From positions 124,001 through 188,000 of the forward strand of contig JAEXAI010000002.1 of NCBI GenBank assembly GCA_023394615.1: 64,000 nt of DNA, given 5' to 3'. Positions within the stretch are counted from its first letter, which is position 1. The number at the start of each line of letters is the position of its first letter. Below the pieces are notes generated by a model that was not told the DNA's origin, ran no database searches, and saw only the letters and a list, made by a program, of their open reading frames with translations. Shown here piece by piece: positions 60,728 through 64,000 of this stretch. The translations under genes and the position numbers were made by a program. The stretch comes from Actinomycetes bacterium (GTDB taxonomy: Bacteria > Actinomycetota > Coriobacteriia > Coriobacteriales > Eggerthellaceae).

Positions 60728-62053
60728 ATGTTTTCTGAACGGGTGCTTACGGGAATAATCAAAAGAATGGCAAAAGATCAGCTTGTTATTAATCCCACAG
60801 AGGAAACGCAGATGCCAGCACCGATACCGGGGAAGAAATACATGCTCTACATGCATGTTCCGTTCTGCGAACGCCTTTGCCCGTACTGCAGTTTCAACCG
60901 CTATCCGTTCCATCCCGAAATTGCCAGTCCCTACTTCGACAGCATGCGCAAAGAGATGATGATGCTCAAGGATTTAGGCTACGATTTCGAAAGCATTTAC
61001 GTGGGCGGCGGCACGCCCACTATTATGATAGACGAGCTGTGCAAAACCATCGATTTGGCCCGCGAGAACTTCAGCATAAAAGAAGTTGCCTCGGAAACCA
61101 ATCCAAACCATCTGGTGCAGCCGTATCTGAACAAATTGAAAGGCCGTGTGCAGCGTCTTTCGGTAGGGGTGCAGAGTTTCGACGATACTTTATTGAAGCA
61201 GATGGATCGCTTTGAAAAGTACGGCAGCGGGGATGAGATACTCGAGCGAATTGCCGGAGCATTACCGTATTTCGATTCCCTGAACGTCGATATGATCTTT
61301 AATTTTCCATCCCAAACCGAAGACATGCTCTTTGCAGATTTAGAGAAAGTGGCTCAAAGCGGATGCCGCCAAGTCACTTTTTCGCCGCTGTACACATCGT
61401 CGGCAACCACGAAAAAGATGTCATCGACGTTGGGCAAGCTGGACTACAATCGCGAGCAGCGCTTCTATGGAATAATCGGCGGCGTGTTAGCTGACGGCGA
61501 CGATGCTCTTTTCCGCCGCGAGACGCTTTGGACCTTCAATCGCAAAGAGGATGCGAAGCGAGGGAATGACCCTTTGATGGTGGAGGAGTATGCGGTTTCC
61601 TACGAGGAGTACCCAGCAATAGGCAGTGGGTCGATCACCCATCTTGATGGGTCTTTGTACGTGAACAATTTCAGCATCAGGGAATACAACGAGGCCATTG
61701 CCAAGGGCCATATGCCCATTATGGGAAAGACCGTCCTGAGCCGTCCCGACCTGATGCGCTACCGATTCCTTCTGCAGCTTTATGGGTTGCGTCTTGACAA
61801 GAGGCAATTTGAGCGTGATTTTGGGTGCAGTGTTGAAAAGGGTTTGACCATGGAGATGGCATTCATGCGCGCGAACAGGGCATTTGCAACCGATGACGAG
61901 AACGAGTTGACTCTCACACCCATGGGCCGCTATCTAACAGCAGTCATGTACCGACAGTTTTTAAGCGGGATAAACAACTTGCGTGATGAAGCGCGCAATG
62001 CGCTTTCGGGCCCCGAGCATGAGTTGCTTTTCGGCGAAGGCGTACCTGCCTGA
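60728..62053 (+). CDS. Radical SAM enzyme of the coproporphyrinogen oxidase family (HemN/HutW-like)
   Basis: 441 residues. The radical SAM cluster is CERLCPYC (Cys47, 51, 54), preceded by MLYMHVPF. The barrel shows YVGGGTPTIM, RLSVGVQSFDDTLL and DMIFNFPSQTED, all characteristic of HemN relatives. The C-terminal domain (LRYRFLLQLYGLRLDK region and LTPMGRYLTAVMYRQF) is like the HutW/ChuW group that opens haem anaerobically, though a haem methyltransferase or other relative is possible. ATG 60728 follows GGAGAG. The next gene is a metal/haem-type binding lipoprotein, which supports a link to haem or iron. Confidence 0.85.
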   Translation: MFSERVLTGIIKRMAKDQLVINPTEETQMPAPIPGKKYMLYMHVPFCERLCPYCSFNRYPFHPEIASPYFDSMRKEMMMLKDLGYDFESIYVGGGTPTIMIDELCKTIDLARENFSIKEVASETNPNHLVQPYLNKLKGRVQRLSVGVQSFDDTLLKQMDRFEKYGSGDEILERIAGALPYFDSLNVDMIFNFPSQTEDMLFADLEKVAQSGCRQVTFSPLYTSSATTKKMSSTLGKLDYNREQRFYGIIGGVLADGDDALFRRETLWTFNRKEDAKRGNDPLMVEEYAVSYEEYPAIGSGSITHLDGSLYVNNFSIREYNEAIAKGHMPIMGKTVLSRPDLMRYRFLLQLYGLRLDKRQFERDFGCSVEKGLTMEMAFMRANRAFATDDENELTLTPMGRYLTAVMYRQFLSGINNLRDEARNALSGPEHELLFGEGVPA

Positions 62054-62170
62054 TGAGCGAGCCGTGCGGCTGGGCGGGGCAGCCACGTGGCTAGTCGAAT
62101 GGCGACGCGGGATGGTCGAGTGTCAAACAGCAGATTATCTTTAGGCAGAAATATATATCAGTAATGGGGA

Positions 62171-62200
62171 TTCACAATACTATTCTCTACAGGGTATAAT
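62171..62200 (+). promoter_or_regulatory. Promoter of the binding-protein gene
   Basis: TTCACA (62171-62176), an 18-base spacer and a perfect TATAAT (62195-62200). The leader is about 50 bases. Confidence 0.7.
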
Positions 62201-62254
62201 ACTCAATCAAGTCCTATCAAGGTGAAGATGAAAGGGTATTGATTGGAGACAAGA

Positions 62255-63382
62255 ATGAGAATAACCACCAGAAGAAAAATGCTGGCTCTGGTTGTCGCTT
62301 TGGCGATGGCTGTCAGCGGATGCTGCCTGTTGGCATCATGCGGTTCATCGGGCAATAGCTCGAGCTCGTCGAGCAGTTCAAAGGCGCAGAGTGCTACACG
62401 CACCATTACCGATGATGCCGGACGCGAAGTGTCCATTCCCGAAGTGAGCAACCTGACGAGCATCTACAGCACCAGCCCCATCGCTCAGATGTACCTGTTC
62501 ACCATGGCGCCCCAGCTCGCTGCCGGCACCAACACCACCTACACCGAAGCTGAGTTGCAGTATCTCCCGGCTGGCACCGCCGACCTGCCGAATTACGGAT
62601 CATGGGCCGCTGGCGGCACCATCGATAACGAAGCAGTCATGGCGGCGGGCGTGCAGCTTCTTTTGGATGTGACGTCATCGGATATCACCGACAGTGACAT
62701 CAGCTCCGCAAATGATTTGCAGGAACAGACTGGTATTCCCGTCGTGCTCATAAATGGAGCGGTTGACAAGACCCCCGATGCTTATCGCGCAATCGGCAAG
62801 ATCTTGGGCACCGAGGAGCGTGCCGAGGAAATGGCGAACTACTGTGAGAAAGCGTACAACGACGTGACCGCAGCGGTTGCCACGGTTCCCGAATCGCAGC
62901 GCATCAGCGTGTACTATGCTGAAGGCCCCGACGGCCTGAAGACTGAGCCGGAAGATTCGATGCACTTCACTACATTCAAAGTAGCCGGTGCTAAAGACGT
63001 AGCAACGGTTGAAAAGGGCAAGGGCGCGGGCCTGACGCAGGTGTCGCTTGAAAACGTCATTGCGTGGAACCCGCAAGTAATCATCGCATGGGACGATACC
63101 ATTCGCGGAGGCGCCGATGACGCCATCCGCACCAGCAGCGATTGGGCATCCATTGATGCCGTGCAGAACAACCGTGTTTATACCATTCCCTGTGTTCCTT
63201 ACACGTGGGGCGATCGCCCGCCTTCGGTAACGCGATACATTGGCATGCAGTGGCTCGCCAACAAGCTCTACCCAGAGGCTTACAATATCGACATGGAGCA
63301 GACCACTAAGGATTTCTATAAGCTATTTTTCTCGGTTGATTTGACCGATGAACAGGTAAAAGAAGTTCTTTTCGAGAAGTAA
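62255..63382 (+). CDS. ABC transporter substrate-binding lipoprotein (FecB/BtuF-type, iron or haem)
   Basis: 375 residues. A lipoprotein signal ends LLASC with Cys29, followed by a Ser-rich linker. The mature part has the single-helix-backbone (cluster A-II) pattern: TRTITDDAGREVSIPEV at the start, VQLLLDVTS, a VVLINGA strand, and AWNPQVIIAW near the C-terminus, then WLANKLYPEAYNIDM. Relatives bind Fe-siderophores, haem or cobalamin outside the membrane. No permease or ATPase lies before it in the window. ATG 62255 follows GGAGAC. It has its own TATAAT promoter. Confidence 0.9.
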   Translation: MRITTRRKMLALVVALAMAVSGCCLLASCGSSGNSSSSSSSSKAQSATRTITDDAGREVSIPEVSNLTSIYSTSPIAQMYLFTMAPQLAAGTNTTYTEAELQYLPAGTADLPNYGSWAAGGTIDNEAVMAAGVQLLLDVTSSDITDSDISSANDLQEQTGIPVVLINGAVDKTPDAYRAIGKILGTEERAEEMANYCEKAYNDVTAAVATVPESQRISVYYAEGPDGLKTEPEDSMHFTTFKVAGAKDVATVEKGKGAGLTQVSLENVIAWNPQVIIAWDDTIRGGADDAIRTSSDWASIDAVQNNRVYTIPCVPYTWGDRPPSVTRYIGMQWLANKLYPEAYNIDMEQTTKDFYKLFFSVDLTDEQVKEVLFEK

Positions 63383-63422
63383 GATCCCTCCTAAAAGGGC
63401 TTTAAAACAAGCGGATCGATTG

Positions 63423-63456
63423 GGCCGCCTTTTCCGTGAGGGGAGGGGCGGCCTTA
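63423..63456 (+). terminator. Possible terminator after the binding-protein gene
   Basis: GGCCGCC (63423-63429) and GGCGGCC (63447-63453) can pair, with further TTTTCC/GGGGAGG-type pairing inside, followed by TTAT. The T run is weak. Confidence 0.5.
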
Positions 63457-63474
63457 TCGAATGAAAGGGTTTGC

Positions 63475-64000
63475 ATGCAGACAAGCAAGGAAGCAGGAAA
63501 GCGCGAGCAGACAAGCGCGGTGCCTAGTGGTGCAGAACCTCTCGAGCAGACAAGCGCGGTGCCTAGTGGTGCAGAACCTCTCGAGCAGGAAAGCGCGGTG
63601 CCAGGCGACCGAGACCGAGATGACGGTGCGCGTGATTATTGGAATGGGAGATCGACATCATTCGGATCGTTTTCAGGACCAAACCCCTACGCCGAAACCT
63701 TCATAGACTATCTTGGACTTGAAGAAAGCCAGAGCGTCCTCGATATGGGTTGTGCAGTGGGAACCCTGGCAGTTCCCTTGGCTCGTCGCGGGCATCCTGT
63801 TGTGGCCTGCGATTTTTCGCCGGAAATGATACGCAGGCTTTCTGAAAAGGTGGAAGGCACGGATTTGCCTATCACTCCTGTGCTTATGGCTTGGGAAGAT
63901 GATTGGGACGCTTGCGGCTATGGAGCCGACTGCGTGGACGTGGCGATTGCTTCTCGGTCGGCATCGTTTGATGATATGTCATTTCCCATACGCAAATTGG
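63475..64000 (+). CDS. Class I SAM-dependent methyltransferase, N-terminal part
   Basis: The frame is open from ATG 63475 to the window end, so the gene is cut. The first 40 residues are low complexity, built from a 13-residue repeat EQTSAVPSGAEPL. Then comes YWNGRSTSFGSF and the SAM-binding motif I VLDMGCAVGTLAVPLARRG, followed by motif II VVACDFSPEMI. Such methyltransferases commonly flank iron or haem uptake genes in this group. The substrate is unknown. AAAGGG lies five bases before the ATG. Confidence 0.82.
   Translation, partial: MQTSKEAGKREQTSAVPSGAEPLEQTSAVPSGAEPLEQESAVPGDRDRDDGARDYWNGRSTSFGSFSGPNPYAETFIDYLGLEESQSVLDMGCAVGTLAVPLARRGHPVVACDFSPEMIRRLSEKVEGTDLPITPVLMAWEDDWDACGYGADCVDVAIASRSASFDDMSFPIRKL
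63505..63602 (+). repeat. 39-bp tandem repeat inside the methyltransferase gene
   Basis: Units at 63505-63543 and 63544-63582 are identical; a third partial unit follows to about 63602. The unit is in frame and adds 13 residues each. Confidence 0.88.

Noticed and set aside
1..64000. tRNA or rRNA genes
   Set aside because: No cloverleaf or rRNA-like sequence was noticed while reading; a tRNAscan or Rfam run would be decisive.

Overview
The window looks like chromosome from an anaerobic, GC-moderate member of the Coriobacteriia, most likely the Eggerthellaceae (Slackia, Eggerthella and relatives). This is inferred from gene content: a Tat-exported flavin reductase lipoprotein paired with a membrane-anchored multihaem cytochrome beside a membrane-bound LuxR regulator, a monoderm-style type IV pilus cluster without outer-membrane genes, an Asp23 protein, a LytTR/GHKL two-component pair, and an oxygen-independent radical SAM haem-type enzyme. 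No rRNA or tRNA gene was seen.

Layout. 1-4643 is a housekeeping operon (accB end, accC, Asp23-like, nusB, xseB, dxs). 5125-6471 is a Na+/H+ antiporter-like transporter behind a foldable leader. 6609-8250 is mostly repeats, including the first copy of a 147-bp element with long inverted ends, plus a GNAT acetyltransferase. 8248-32724 is a pilus island: a pilin-adhesin fusion, three pilin-like proteins, pilB, pilT, pilC, a 4617-residue surface protein and a major-pilin-like gene with its own promoter and terminator; pilD follows at 33965. 32785-44490 holds a frameshifted NERD gene, a zinc-type macrodomain protein, a ferredoxin, a YjdF-family gene with a foldable leader, a GGQ rescue factor, the second copy of the 147-bp element, a two-component system, an HxxxDG acyltransferase-like protein, and a MarR-DHA2 efflux pair whose promoters share one operator motif.

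44491-64000 is a mixed accessory region: TRIC-like channel, DUF169 protein, flavin reductase, lipase-like hydrolase, a candidate integral-membrane terpene cyclase divergent from a TetR regulator, the LuxR/flavoprotein/cytochrome respiratory module, a frameshifted 5'-nucleotidase, a cobalt/nickel ECF transporter (cbiM-cbiQ-cbiO) facing a DUF4213/DUF364 metal-chelation protein, a HemN/HutW-like radical SAM enzyme, a metal/haem-type binding lipoprotein, and a methyltransferase cut by the window end.

Themes. The pilus genes can provide assembly, retraction, pilin maturation and at least two very large adhesive proteins. Three small-molecule units (two-component system with acyltransferase, MarR with efflux pump, TetR with terpene-cyclase-like protein) carry visible regulatory sites. 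Intergenic DNA is rich in palindromic elements and in short tandem arrays, three of which have a 39-bp period. Two genes share a 29-bp terminator hairpin that also supplies their stop codons. Two genes are each broken by an apparent loss of one base in an A run.
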